This document shows positions 37,293-47,752 of a stretch of DNA of 64,000 nt, one piece after another; position 1 is the stretch's first letter, and each line of letters starts with the position of its first letter. The notes under the pieces were generated by a model. It made no database searches, was not told the origin of the DNA, and saw nothing but the letters and a program-made list of their open reading frames with translations. The stretch is from the NCBI GenBank assembly GCA_020747065.1, contig JAGMVK010000027.1, positions 496,001 through 560,000 of the forward strand, read 5' to 3'. The position numbers and the translations under genes were made by a program. The DNA is from Cadophora sp. MPI-SDFR-AT-0126 (Eukaryota > Ascomycota > Leotiomycetes > Helotiales > Ploettnerulaceae).

Positions 37293-38450
37293 TTAGAACT
37301 CGCCTGGATTTGAAGCGGTTGCAAAAATGAGCTTTTGAAGCTTCGTCTCTGGTCGCTTGCCATCGGTCCAATCCACGACGCCATACCCAACCGCCTTCAA
37401 CACCTTTGACCAGAAGTGTGCGTTTTGAAGAGCATGGGATCTCCCATCGCTGAAACGCCACCAGCCTCCAATGAGTCCGAATGCAACATCTGTCCACAAC
37501 ATCTGGGCGGTCATCTCGTGGAAAATCAAGAACCCGTCCTCGCGTAGCATTTTGTGACAACACTTGAGAGACTTGTAGACGTCGCGCGTCGCGTGAATGA
37601 CATTTGACCCGAGAACTATATGCTGGGTATTGAGCAGCTCTTGGTCGGGTTCCTGCTCGAGATCTAACGGACGGAAGGTCATGAATGGGTATTGAGCAAA
37701 GTCGGATGCTGCTTGTGATACCAAGGATGGACTGATGTCCGTGAAGGTGTAGACGACAGGTACTCCGAGAGCAGCCAGAGCTGGGGCGAGCGTGCGTGTT
37801 GTCCCGCCTGTACCTGCACCGACCTCCAAAATGCGTAGGGGTGAGGCATCTGCTGAGCCGGCCACATCTTTGATGAAAGCCTCGAACTGCTGGAGAACAA
37901 CCTTGCACGCGTCTGACGATGAGTAGAGCTCCGAGAAGAGTTTGCGGACCTTTTCATCGCCGAAAATGAGTTGCACAGGATCTGCATGACCAAGCAGACA
38001 TTCTGCATACTTGTGTGCCATGGCTTTCATGATACCAATTTCGCAATATTGAGCTGGTCGATCGCAGAGCAGGCTGTCTAGGAGAGCATCAATGTCGTTG
38101 GAGGGACACGGCGTGCTTGTGCGAATGATTTGGTCTCCTTTGAGCTCTATCAAGCCCCCCGATTTCTCCAACACTTTGTACAGGTGATCTACGAGCTTCT
38201 CGTAGGTAGCTGCGGTCTTTACACGGTCCAAATTCGCTCCAGCGGAGGCAGATCGGATTTTGCAGCCCAACTCTTCGAATGTGCTGCACAGCACAGCTAT
38301 CGAGACTTCATCAGATCTTGGCAGGAATTCTGACGCGTAAGTTGAAGCCGATGGGACCTTTGCGATGAAAGTGTCTGTTTGGTTTTTGACGTCACGGAAC
38401 GCATCTAGGACGATCTCGACATCGAGTGGGAAATCTTTTTGTGCAGGCAT
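37293..38450 (-). CDS. Free-standing C-methyltransferase resembling the cMT domain of non-reducing PKSs
   Basis: Single-exon protein of 385 residues from the ATG at 38450. It reads along its whole length like the cMT domain cut out of a non-reducing PKS such as the citrinin synthase: an N-terminal helical part ('YEKLVDHLYKVLEKSG', 'LLCDRPAQYCE'), the 'HADPVQLIFG' block, then the SAM fold with motif I 'ILEVGAGTGGTT' (about residue 206), 'YTFTDISPSLV', 'FMTFRPLDLEQEP', 'NVIHATRD' and 'GGWWRFSDGR'. It presumably adds a methyl to an activated polyketide carbon or an aromatic product in trans; an O-methyl role cannot be excluded. It lies directly upstream of the PKS on the same strand. The PKS already has its own cMT of a different type, which makes the pairing odd. 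Confidence 0.85.
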   Translation of the reverse strand: MPAQKDFPLDVEIVLDAFRDVKNQTDTFIAKVPSASTYASEFLPRSDEVSIAVLCSTFEELGCKIRSASAGANLDRVKTAATYEKLVDHLYKVLEKSGGLIELKGDQIIRTSTPCPSNDIDALLDSLLCDRPAQYCEIGIMKAMAHKYAECLLGHADPVQLIFGDEKVRKLFSELYSSSDACKVVLQQFEAFIKDVAGSADASPLRILEVGAGTGGTTRTLAPALAALGVPVVYTFTDISPSLVSQAASDFAQYPFMTFRPLDLEQEPDQELLNTQHIVLGSNVIHATRDVYKSLKCCHKMLREDGFLIFHEMTAQMLWTDVAFGLIGGWWRFSDGRSHALQNAHFWSKVLKAVGYGVVDWTDGKRPETKLQKLIFATASNPGEF

Positions 38451-38958
38451 AGTGATATAGAAATGGCGAGTGAATGACGTTTGAAGGTCTCCCGTCAACA
38501 AAAATTAATTCTACAGCAACTTATAGCATTAATATTAGATGAAGAACCCAAGTTCAATGCAGTTTAGCATTAGATGTCCTGGTGCTTACCATAAATTCTG
38601 TAATGAACTAAGCGGGCCCTGACATCGCTAAACGAAGACGACTTGCTTACAGACACCAGTGAATGGATGATCACACACTTCCTCAGAATCCCGAGTATAA
38701 CTTGAATGGTCTTTGTATAATTACGAGTTCTATTGTAGACGTGTTGACTGTTTTCTTAACTGGTCTCCCATGAGCCCAGCTAGACGACATCGAGAGCAGT
38801 GACTGCCCTCAATGACGAGAAGTGACTTTATGATGCTTCTCCGAGACTGTATGTGTAAGAACAAAATAACAGCACGCACGAGAAAGTCTGGGGCTGCACA
38901 ATTCTCTGTAAACAGATTCAAACCCAGTGGGTGCCTCCCCCCTTATCTACTCGGTCTA
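38451..38958. other. Intergenic between free methyltransferase and MFS genes
   Basis: Promoter of the methyltransferase and 3' flank of the transporter. TCTCCCG lies at 38488-38494, 38 bp upstream of the methyltransferase start. No gene seen. Confidence 0.45.
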
Positions 38959-41096
38959 TCAAGCCTCTGGGGCAGGATCTCTTCGCGACTCTCTCTTTGC
39001 CTTGACGCTGTGCCAGCCCATACCCCAGACAAATGTAAAGCACCCCAAGGAGAGAGCAGCTGCCAGATAGAAGATGCGTCTCAGACTCATATCAAATGCT
39101 CGAGTCACAGCAAAAACATCGCTTGGCTGAACAACATCTCTGAAGCCCGTAGCGCCAGCGTTGAGGACCTTCTCGACGTCAACCGTTGGTGCGAATCGTG
39201 CGAGACCTTCTCGAAGACTACAAGTGAAGATGTTCTGCGCAACGGAGAGTGACAAGGTCCCACCAAAAGTTTGGCAGAAACTTATCAAGGACATCCCAAG
39301 GGGAATTTGTTCAAGGGGAAGTATGTTCTGGACGGCGACCATTGGCTGGAGTGAACCGGTCAGCATGATCTACGAACTAAGGGTACACGAGAATAGATGT
39401 GGTTTACCATTGTTGCACCGCAACCCCTACCTATTCCTGCAATGATTTGGTAGCCCACCCATTGGGGTGCGCTCGAACGCTGATTAAGTGTGGACATCAA
39501 ACACGATCCTAGGATGACCAAGATGGCGCTGGATATGCTCCATGGCAGGTAGTATCCCCATTTACCAACTGTTTTTCGACATAAGCAAATGGGACCTGAA
39601 CAGGCTTCCTTCTACCTCTCTGGACAAAGACTTACCCAGAGCACTCGACACTCCAGCGACAATCATCTGACTTCCGATGCCCGGCGAGTTATACAGCCCA
39701 CTCCACACAGGAGCGGCTCCCTTGCTGGCTTGGAAATAGATGGGCACGAAAAAAGAGTAGACCAGCGCGCAACCCTGGAACAGTAGTATTACGACGCAGG
39801 ATGACCAAACAACCCTCTTACGCAACATGGAGTATGGAAACATGGCGTTCTCCTTGGCCACATACTCCCACACTCCAAAGATGGCGAAAGTAGCTGCTGC
39901 TCCTAGGAAGAGACCAAGAGCCGATGAGCGCTCAGCTCCTTGTAAACCCAAGAGAAACATGATGGAAAAAGCCGTGAACAGCAAGAAGCCGACGGGATCC
40001 AGGCTAAGAACGGTTGACAGAAGATTAACCTTGATGTTGCTGTTCACTCTTCCAGCAAAGACTTCTGGAATATCGATTGCTCCCAAAAAAGCAACCACAA
40101 TGGCACCAAGCGGGATATTGATCAAGAAGCCTATATATGGTCAACAATGAAAGCACGCCCACATTCGTTTCAGTGGGCAGACCTACACCACCGCCAGCTC
40201 GCATACGAAGTCAAAAGTCCGCCAAGAATGGGTCCACCGACCATACCAACCTGGCCAACTACAGTTTATGTTAACATCATGATTGAAGTACGGCTTCCAA
40301 AGAAAAGAGGAAAAAGTAAAAGAACGGCAGCTATACCCATCATGATAATGCCTATCAGCGCTATCTCGGATATCAGCGATGCTCATTAGCCACCAAGCTA
40401 TGTATTCTTCTCACCAGGTCGTTTCTCCATGGGCACCGCAGCAGCCACAATTGTGTATGCACCATTCACGATGCCCGCCGCCCCAAGGCCCGAGACTGAG
40501 CGCCCAGCGATGAAGATGTAACTTGTCGGTGCAAAGCCGCATAGGCAAGAGCCGGCTTCGAAAAGAGCGAAGAAGCATAGAAATGTATACTTGATTTGTG
40601 TATGTTGTGTTAGTGACACGAAAACACCGTGAGTTGCTCCCGGTCCCAACTCTCGATATTTTTGGACTGACCTTGATATTGAAACGAGCATAGAGCTTGC
40701 CCGTTAAAGGCTGCAGAGCGGAGCTGGCTAGGAGGTACGAACTGCCGTACCAGCCCACGTCGGCCAGGGTGTGGAATTCTGTGGTGATTTGGGGGATGGC
40801 CTAGATTCTATCAGAAGGAAAACATCATTATTCATGATGTGGTCATTTACAGTCGCAATGATGGACATATCCAGCAAGACCAGAGACGTGCCGAGCGTAA
40901 TGGCCGTTACCAATAGCCAAAGCTTGACTCCTGCCATGTATTCATTGACAGGAGCAGCCTTTGCAGTGACATCCTGGGGAGTAGAGAAGCCGCTTGTGTT
41001 TGAGAATATATTGTTCTCCTCTGGTTGAGGCAGTAAGGGGCTGGTTTCGCCAGGAGTTTCGACACGGCGTGCTGCCGTACTGCGTGGATGAGACAT
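38959..41096 (-). CDS. MFS exporter, DHA2-like (14-TM type)
   Basis: Major facilitator transporter of 570 residues, likely a plasma-membrane exporter of the cluster product by proton antiport. Eight minus-strand exons fit without phase conflict: 41096-40851, 40800-40672, 40589-40415, 40360-40337 (only 24 nt), 40258-40187, 40130-39636, 39568-39408 and 39369-38959. Membrane helices begin at '[20 protein letters not shown]'. The antiporter motif C is visible as '[16 protein letters not shown]', with '[20 protein letters not shown]' after it, both assembled across introns. The C-terminal tail is basic and cytosolic ('[14 protein letters not shown]'). Length and motif C match the 14-helix drug:H+ antiporter group common in toxin clusters. 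It is divergent from BAHD acyltransferase 1 over a 452-bp shared promoter. Confidence 0.9.
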
Positions 41097-41548
41097 GGTG
41101 AAGAGCGATAATTTGGTTAGATGGTATCTGTTAAAGCGAAGCAAACTTCCCAACACATACCCAAAGGGATATGGACATCAACGAGACTGGTAATTTCGTA
41201 CCAGAACGAGACCCGCGCGATCTGGGGACCGTGAATGACGTGAAATAAGCATAATCCGGGCAACAACTGATTACTTCTCTGCCCAACGGATTGATTGTCT
41301 TTACTGCATGTAGTAGGTGATAAGCATGCGCTGAGCATCCCAGAACCTGAGCCCAGCGTCATTTTGGAAGAATCGGAGATTAATAGAACAGTCAGAAGTG
41401 AGAGAAGCCACTCAAGAATGAAATAAGCCTTCAGTGTAGGATATAGTGCGACTGAATATTGTCTTTCTGGTTTGGTCAACTAGTCGCAAGTTAAGAAACC
41501 TCAATAAAAACCTCCTTCAAGTCACCCAGAGTATTGTTCAGATCAACC
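41097..41548. promoter_or_regulatory. Shared promoter of MFS and BAHD-1 genes
   Basis: 452-bp non-coding region between two divergent start codons; suggests joint regulation of export and acylation. No known operator word recognised. Confidence 0.45.
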
Positions 41549-42961
41549 ATGGTTTCCCCAATCAGATCCATTGCGGTTCCAGCTCCACCTTTCGACCTGA
41601 AGTTGTCGTATTTCGACAGAACCCTTCCACCAACCCATTCGAAACGCATTCTGTGCTTCTCCTTGCCGAAAGATGCAGACAAACAGCAAATCATTGATCA
41701 ATTGCATATCGCCCTCCACTACACCGTCCAACGTGTTCCTTTCCTCGCAGGCTCCATCGTACCGTTCTCGGAAGAAGAAGGCAACCGACCTTGGCTACGT
41801 AACGTTTCTCCAAAGGGATCAGCATATCTCGACATCAAAGACCTCAGCAACTCGATGAGCTTCGAATCCTTGGCGGCCGCAAACTTCGACCAAGAACTGT
41901 TTGATGCCGATCAGCTCTGCTCCCTGCCACAGGTGGCGTATATTCAGGCAGAGCCAGTCGAAGTCTGCCGCATCCAGGCCAACTTTATTGATGGCGGTCT
42001 ACTACTCGTGATTCAGATCAACCATGTAGCCATCGACGGATGGGGCGTGACAGAAGTCGTCAAGATTTTCTCTGAGAAGTTTCGAGATGCTCAAGCCGGC
42101 AGAATCGGGCACCCGCTACTCACGAACGACAAGACCTACGTGTCCGATCGAAGAAGTCTGGTCTCAAGTGCTGGAAAGCTGGGTAATCTGGCCAATCACT
42201 CGGCCTTGACGCAGTCTGGATATGCACATGCGAACTTGGAAGGCAAGGGATTCGCTTGCCGTACCTTTCGTATCCCTGCAGATGCATTGGCTCGACTCAA
42301 GAGAGATGTGTCGCCCGTTGAACCAAAAGATCACAACGACTGGATTTCGACCGGCGACGCCATTGCAGCACTGTTGTGGCGAAGTATCATTGTAGCACGC
42401 CACCGAGCTAAAGAGCTACAGATGCGACACGAGGTGCAATTCGGGCAGCCTTACGATTGTCGCAAACTGATGCAATTGCCGGAACCGTACTTTGGGAATT
42501 CCATCTATTTTCTTCGTACTGACGTGCAAATGGCCGACATCACCAATGGGCAGGACGGAATCCGCCTCGCGGCTCGCGCCATCCGCAGCGACGTTAATGC
42601 TGTCACAGCCGACAGGTTCAGGGACATGGTTGGATTGATCGAGCGGACTCAGAAGCAGACGCATACTCGACTAAGCTTCTGGGAAGATCTGTCCACGTCA
42701 GCGATCATGTACACCAGCCATTTCGCCTTCGACATGCATGCTATGGACTTTGGAGAGCTTGGTCGTATTCAAGCTTTTCGCCAGCCACCGAGGGGCTCGA
42801 TGATTGGCCAGACCATCGTCATGCCCAAGCTACGCGATGGGTCCTGCGAGTTTCTCTTGACCGAGACTCCTCAAGTGTTTGCGAGTCTTCGGGAGGATGA
42901 TTTATGGTCGCAATATGTTGAAGACGACAAGAGCCAGTCTCAGCCCCCAAAGTCATGCTGA
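41549..42961 (+). CDS. BAHD-family acyltransferase 1 (PF02458, trichothecene 3-O-acetyltransferase-like)
   Basis: Single-exon protein of 470 residues from the ATG at 41549. The family transfers acyl groups from CoA to hydroxyls. The catalytic HxxxD is 'HVAID' (His159, Asp163) within 'VIQINHVAIDGWG'. The second structural motif, DFGWG in most members, reads 'DFGELG' near residue 409, keeping Asp, Phe and Gly only. Other family blocks include 'VPFLAGSIVP', 'WISTGDAIAALLWRS' and 'YFGNSIYF'. It probably acetylates or otherwise acylates a hydroxyl introduced by one of the P450s. It is the divergent partner of the exporter and is followed within 100 bp by the hydratase gene on the same strand. Confidence 0.9.
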   Translation: MVSPIRSIAVPAPPFDLKLSYFDRTLPPTHSKRILCFSLPKDADKQQIIDQLHIALHYTVQRVPFLAGSIVPFSEEEGNRPWLRNVSPKGSAYLDIKDLSNSMSFESLAAANFDQELFDADQLCSLPQVAYIQAEPVEVCRIQANFIDGGLLLVIQINHVAIDGWGVTEVVKIFSEKFRDAQAGRIGHPLLTNDKTYVSDRRSLVSSAGKLGNLANHSALTQSGYAHANLEGKGFACRTFRIPADALARLKRDVSPVEPKDHNDWISTGDAIAALLWRSIIVARHRAKELQMRHEVQFGQPYDCRKLMQLPEPYFGNSIYFLRTDVQMADITNGQDGIRLAARAIRSDVNAVTADRFRDMVGLIERTQKQTHTRLSFWEDLSTSAIMYTSHFAFDMHAMDFGELGRIQAFRQPPRGSMIGQTIVMPKLRDGSCEFLLTETPQVFASLREDDLWSQYVEDDKSQSQPPKSC

Positions 42962-43042
42962 CTCGCCGGGGATGCGGAACGGGAAGTGGGAGTGGGAGTA
43001 CAATTGGCAGTAGCAGTGAACAAAAAGCTAGAACCAGTCTCT

Positions 43043-44119
43043 ATGTCTCCTCATCCTTCCAGAAACAAGGATGACTGGCAGATAGTTATCGAGCCCTCAC
43101 CTCCAGCATCACCAGCATTCCCAATTTCACCACTCAAACTCAATTCGTTCAGTTGGACTGTCCCGAGCAACGATCTTTCTATTCTAGCAAGGACCCTTTC
43201 CTTGGGAGATGCCACCCCTTCTTCGCCCCCGCCCACGCCCCCACCTAAGCTAATCAAAATCTCCGATGTCCCAGCGCCACACGTAGGTTGGCTGAGGATC
43301 CTCGAGCTGAATCGTCCAAAGGCGAAGAATGCCATTTCCCAGCAGCTGCTCGCCGAGCTAGCCAGTGCAATCGAAGATGTCTGGCAGCAGTCGGCCTCAG
43401 TCCACCACCCCAGCAGCCACAGCCCTGCCTCGGAGCAAGTGCGTGCCCTGATCATCACAAGCTCTTCCACCACAGCCTTCTGTGCTGGTGCAGACCTGAA
43501 AGAACGGAAAGCCATGACTTTAGCCGAGACGCAGCGCTTTTTGGCAAAACTTCGAGCAACGTTCACACAGCTGGCCGCCCTCCCTGTGCCAACCATAGCA
43601 TGCGTCGCTGGGGTTGCGCTCGGGGGAGGACTCGAACTGGCGCTGTCCTGTCACATGCGAGTCTTTGCGAGCAGTGCCGTGGTTGCTTTGCCTGAGACGC
43701 GCCTCGCCATCATCCCTGGTGCGGGGGGAACATACCGCTTACAGCAGGTGGTTGGGCGTGCTCATGCATTGGATATGATATTGACTGGCCGGAGGGTCGA
43801 CGCGGCTGAATCTCTGCGGCTGGGCTTATGCAGCCGGCTTGTTGAGGTGCAAGTAGGAGAAGTAGATTGCTGGGATGGGGAACAGGAGGGGGAAGATTTA
43901 GCTAAGCGAGGAGGTCGGTTGCGTGCTGCAGGCTTAGCCCTAGCTCGGGAAATTACACGAGGTGGGCCCTTGGCGATCCGGGCCGCTCTAGGGGCCGTGT
44001 CTGTTTCAACCGAGGAGGCTGAAAACCTCGCTTACGAGGTGGTGTTGAAGAGCAGCGATAGAATGCGTGCTCTGGAGCAATTCGGCACAGGCAGGCCGTT
44101 GATATTTGAGGGTCGTTGA
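43043..44119 (+). CDS. Enoyl-CoA hydratase/isomerase, AUH (methylglutaconyl-CoA hydratase)-like
   Basis: Crotonase-fold protein of 358 residues from the ATG at 43043; an in-frame ATG at 42986 would add 19. After a Ser/Pro-rich leader of about 75 residues come 'LNRPKAKNAISQQLL', the oxyanion and AUH signature 'FCAGADLKERK', 'ACVAGVALGGGLELALS' and 'LPETRLAIIPGAGGTYRL' carrying the expected acidic residue. AUH in leucine breakdown hydrates 3-methylglutaconyl-CoA in mitochondria. The leader is long, and a mitochondrial targeting peptide is not obvious. The gene sits between an acyltransferase and the pathway regulator with no gap large enough for another gene, so it may be recruited to the pathway (for example to make or tailor an acyl-CoA donor) or may be a bystander. 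Confidence 0.88.
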   Translation: MSPHPSRNKDDWQIVIEPSPPASPAFPISPLKLNSFSWTVPSNDLSILARTLSLGDATPSSPPPTPPPKLIKISDVPAPHVGWLRILELNRPKAKNAISQQLLAELASAIEDVWQQSASVHHPSSHSPASEQVRALIITSSSTTAFCAGADLKERKAMTLAETQRFLAKLRATFTQLAALPVPTIACVAGVALGGGLELALSCHMRVFASSAVVALPETRLAIIPGAGGTYRLQQVVGRAHALDMILTGRRVDAAESLRLGLCSRLVEVQVGEVDCWDGEQEGEDLAKRGGRLRAAGLALAREITRGGPLAIRAALGAVSVSTEEAENLAYEVVLKSSDRMRALEQFGTGRPLIFEGR

Positions 44120-45682
44120 CCCTCATGCCCCGTAGGACATGTATTTTACTGGACTGTATCCCCTTCTGGCTTATGCACCTCCCATGGATAGATCTCCGGA
44201 AAATTAGAATAATAAGCTCCCCGTCTCTGATTTACCTCGGCTGCCTTAGAATGAATATTTCCCCAATCCTTCGGCAGTACAATCAAAGTAAGCTCTGCCA
44301 AGTCTTCAAGGTTTCGGGACATCGTGGCTCGGTGTACGGACGTACTCAAAAAGCCGATTCGAAAGTCAAAAGAACACAGCACTGCCGTACAACGCGTCCT
44401 GGTATTATGTCACCTCTGCTTACTAGTGTGCACGGTGTTCTTTACGTACTGCTCCCCAGGCCATATACTCATTGGTTGATAAGAAAAGCAGTGGTATCGG
44501 GGAGCCCCACATGCTAAGCATGTATCTAATCGACGCGGCTAATTTATGCGTCAGAAAAGGCAGTTGGCTTCGCAGATTCGACGGATTTAATCCTATTTGG
44601 CCGCGATCTAGAGGATGCCGAGCACGTCTGACATGAGATTAGGACATTTGCAGAAGTACATCATGCAGCTGCAGATAAGAATTTGGCCGTAGAGATACTG
44701 GCAGGCTCTGCCCCCCCGTCTCGTTTCATTGGAGGATTTATTGTCAGTTTGGGATCGTAAGCATTTGATCTCGTTGAAACTTTGGTGCGATCCCTGGAGT
44801 AGTGGTTTGTAGCAATTGGATCACCCCCTGAAATGGGAGGTCAGCATTGGCAGCAGCGCGGCAGATACACCGACGAACCCCCATGAGCCTACATAAAATC
44901 GATAAAGATAATGTAGGCTTGAGGTACATATTCATCAGATTTATGAGGAAGATATAACCAAATCAAAACAAGTAAGACTTCAAGGAATATACCCAAAAGG
45001 TCCTTAGAGTCTCTTCTTACTACTAATATTATGTGTAAAGTACCTTATAGAGCTAGTCAATGACTGCGTACTTTAGTAGCTGAGACAAACCTTCTCCTTA
45101 TCCGTCTTTTCTGATCTCCGCTTCGGGAGCCCCACAGTTACGTACAAGGGGATCATCTGTGTATCGCTCCTCGGACAATGTATCCTCCCCATACCTATGG
45201 GACCCCAGTTCACTTATCGTGGGTAATTGTTGGCCAATGTGAGGGGTTGATTTGGTCCTACGTTAAATAGCCACCCAAGATTAACCAGCCAACTATTGAC
45301 GCTGACCACATGTACGGAGACAGGAAGATCCAGCTTGATGATCAGTTCTGCAAAAGCTATCAGATACTGCTAACACTTGGTGAGATACTGCGGCACAGCA
45401 CCTAATGCTGTATACATAAGGTGGTAAACATCTCCAAGACAATGCCCAAAAGCTTCCGCGGTACCACAGTGTACCACGAAAGCTTCATTTCTTATCTTTT
45501 CCTCTACGAGCCGTCCATAGAAAGTCAATCCACTGGGTGTTTTTCTCCCATCATTTCTTGGATGCGTTTGATGCTTTTGGTGCACTAGGATCCAAGCACT
45601 TTTGTTCGCCCTGAGGCCTTGAAAGTAACACGCCACCTTTTCACATTCATGAATTACGGTTTCGTTCGTTACAGTCTGGACA
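44120..45682. other. Intergenic (1.6 kb) upstream of the bANK regulator
   Basis: No supported gene. Two open frames on the minus strand, 44146-44382 (78 codons) and 45370-45711 (113 codons), look faintly protein-like but match no family I know. The rest is AT-rich (notably 44,890-45,070). Confidence 0.45.
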
Positions 45683-46656
45683 ATGACCACGAGAGATACA
45701 GATGAGCGCACCGTGTCTGAGCGAAGGAGAGAGCAAAATCGTCGTGCGCAGCGGAAATTTCGAGGTGATTATTCTCTTGTTTTGTATCAATTGCACTGCT
45801 AGAAGTCTAAGGTGTTGTGCCATTAAAATCAAATCAGTACATCATACTGACCATTTGTTTTACTTCTCAAGAGCGTCACGGAAATCGAAGTTACGACTGT
45901 CGTCCTCGCACTCCTGTATCATCATCGGGTTCAACGGCAGGAGCAGAGGTTTCAAACCGCAATACTCGCGCCGCTTCCATCTCTGGCTCCATTACACCTA
46001 CTAGCCTCACCACCAAGCAAACTCACGACATGGCATTTTCTCCAGCCAGTGATCCACTGAACGATCTCATGGACTTTGGTGATAACGACCGACTGTTATC
46101 TGCCGAAGTCAACGCCAACATTTTCTCGCTTATGTCGACACCGCCGCAAGAACCCGCGCAAGACATATTCCAGCAATTCGGAAATCTTGCCGAAGCAACG
46201 CCACCCGAAACAGAGAGCACTGTAGCAGAAGTACCACATGTTCCGATCCATATGGCCGTTCGACAGAGTTCCGCTAAGATTGTGGATTTGCTCCTGAAGC
46301 ATGGCGTAGACTTCAATGATCCAGACGATGCGGGTTTTTCACCCCTAATGCATGCCTGCATTCGTGGTGACATTGAGATTGTCAACACGCTACTCGACGC
46401 TGGTGCAGCCATCTCATGCTCCGATGGGAGCCAACAGTCCCCCTTGCACTGGGCGGTGCTTCACCGACGGGAGGCAGTACTCAAAAGCCTGTTGAAATAC
46501 TGTCGTGGCGAGAGTCGTATTGTGAACGCATTCAACCAGGATGGACAGACGCCCTTGCACATTTCTATTCAGACTGGGTTCGATGCGGCTGTTGAGGCGT
46601 TACTAGCTGCGGGCGCGAATGCACGTTGCCCGGTGCGAAGACCACAGTCATCATGA
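45683..46656 (+). CDS. bANK transcription factor (basic region + ankyrin repeats), TOXE-like pathway regulator
   Basis: Nuclear regulator of 288 residues. Exons are 45683-45764 and 45872-46656; the 107-nt intron splits the codon for Glu28 and the join restores the bZIP-type basic region 'SERRREQNRRAQRKFRER' (residues 12-29), including the NxxAQxxFR signature. No leucine heptads follow, so there is no zipper. A low-complexity acidic-Ser/Thr middle comes next, then about four ankyrin repeats (about 140-280): 'PIHMAVRQSSAKIVDLLL', 'SPLMHACIRGDIEIVNTLL', 'SPLHWAVLHRREAVLKSLL', 'TPLHISIQTGFDAAVEALL'. Basic region without zipper plus ankyrins is the layout of TOXE, the regulator of the HC-toxin genes, and of similar cluster regulators. 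It is the only transcription factor seen in the cluster, hence its likely activator. Confidence 0.9.
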
Positions 46657-47752
46657 TGCTGAATTCCGAGATTCCAAAAGGATGCAGTGCTCTAGAAGGA
46701 AAAGAATGCTCGTATCCTAGATGTCATTCATTGGCTGACTAGGAGGCTGATAATAAATACTGTAGTATGCAGCCATCAGAAGTAGTGTAGTGAGATGTCA
46801 CTGGCGAAAGGGATAAATCCCTCGACCTGCTATACATTAGGTGCTTTAGGTAGACCAATCCAATCTCCAATGAACCGCACAAAAATCGAATGAAGTCACT
46901 TCTCCAGATGAAGAAATAATTAAGCGGCAGATAATTCGCGCAGGACTGCATGATAGGTGCTAGGAATTTTTCGTGCCGTCGGACTTTTATCTTAATTGGT
47001 ACAGATGTACAGATCCATCCGAACTCGCTTGACACGCGTTCGTATTCGCAGTCATGCAGGGTACAGGGTAATGCATAGAAGCAAGGGAGGGAATGTATGT
47101 AACGTTCGGATTTACCTACGTACAGCGGGTATTTTCACTCCCTGTCAACTGGACAATACCCTGGCCATCAAACTTCACGATACCGGGATCTCATCAGGAG
47201 AAGTCAAATCGAATCATGATTACCATATCTATACTCTCTAAGTCTCAAGGGATACAACAGTCCAATTTTGTGGATTTCTTCTACTGTTGTAGTTATGGTT
47301 ACATGGGGGGTAGGGTGGGGGGAATAATGCCAAGGGAAACAGGGCTGAAAGATAATCACTGTGCCTGTATAAGCATTTTGGGTAAGCTTAATTTCGCTCA
47401 CAGGTAGACACACATGCGGATTACCTTTATTTCGGTGGATAAGCACCTCGCTTATCTCCCTTCGTAACCTCCGGCCTCTCAGAATCTCCACCTCTTCACC
47501 TCTGCACCTGTCGGCAGAGTAAGTGTAAGATCGTATTCTAACTTCTCCATATCTCTACATGATCTGCAGTATAAGCGTAAGCATAATATTGTCAGCACAC
47601 AAACACAATAAGCTTTTGCAAACTCTCATCGCAGCCAGCTCCTACAGCATTGGCAAGTTGACAGAGGCTAATCCGCACTACTTTGCCTTTTGCACACCAT
47701 TTCACTACACTCTACCCAACGAATCCTATTCCTTAACGTTTCGCTACCCATA
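46657..47752. other. Intergenic (1.1 kb) between bANK and SDR-1 genes
   Basis: Nothing gene-like; includes the SDR-1 promoter. Confidence 0.5.

Noticed and set aside
44146..44382. 78-codon minus-strand open frame with a protein-like tail
   Set aside because: No upstream continuation and no known domain; it could be a gene relic but evidence is too thin.
45370..45711. 113-codon minus-strand open frame overlapping the bANK start
   Set aside because: No recognisable family, no splice continuation, and it overlaps the first exon and promoter of the regulator. Kept only as a remark in the intergenic entry.
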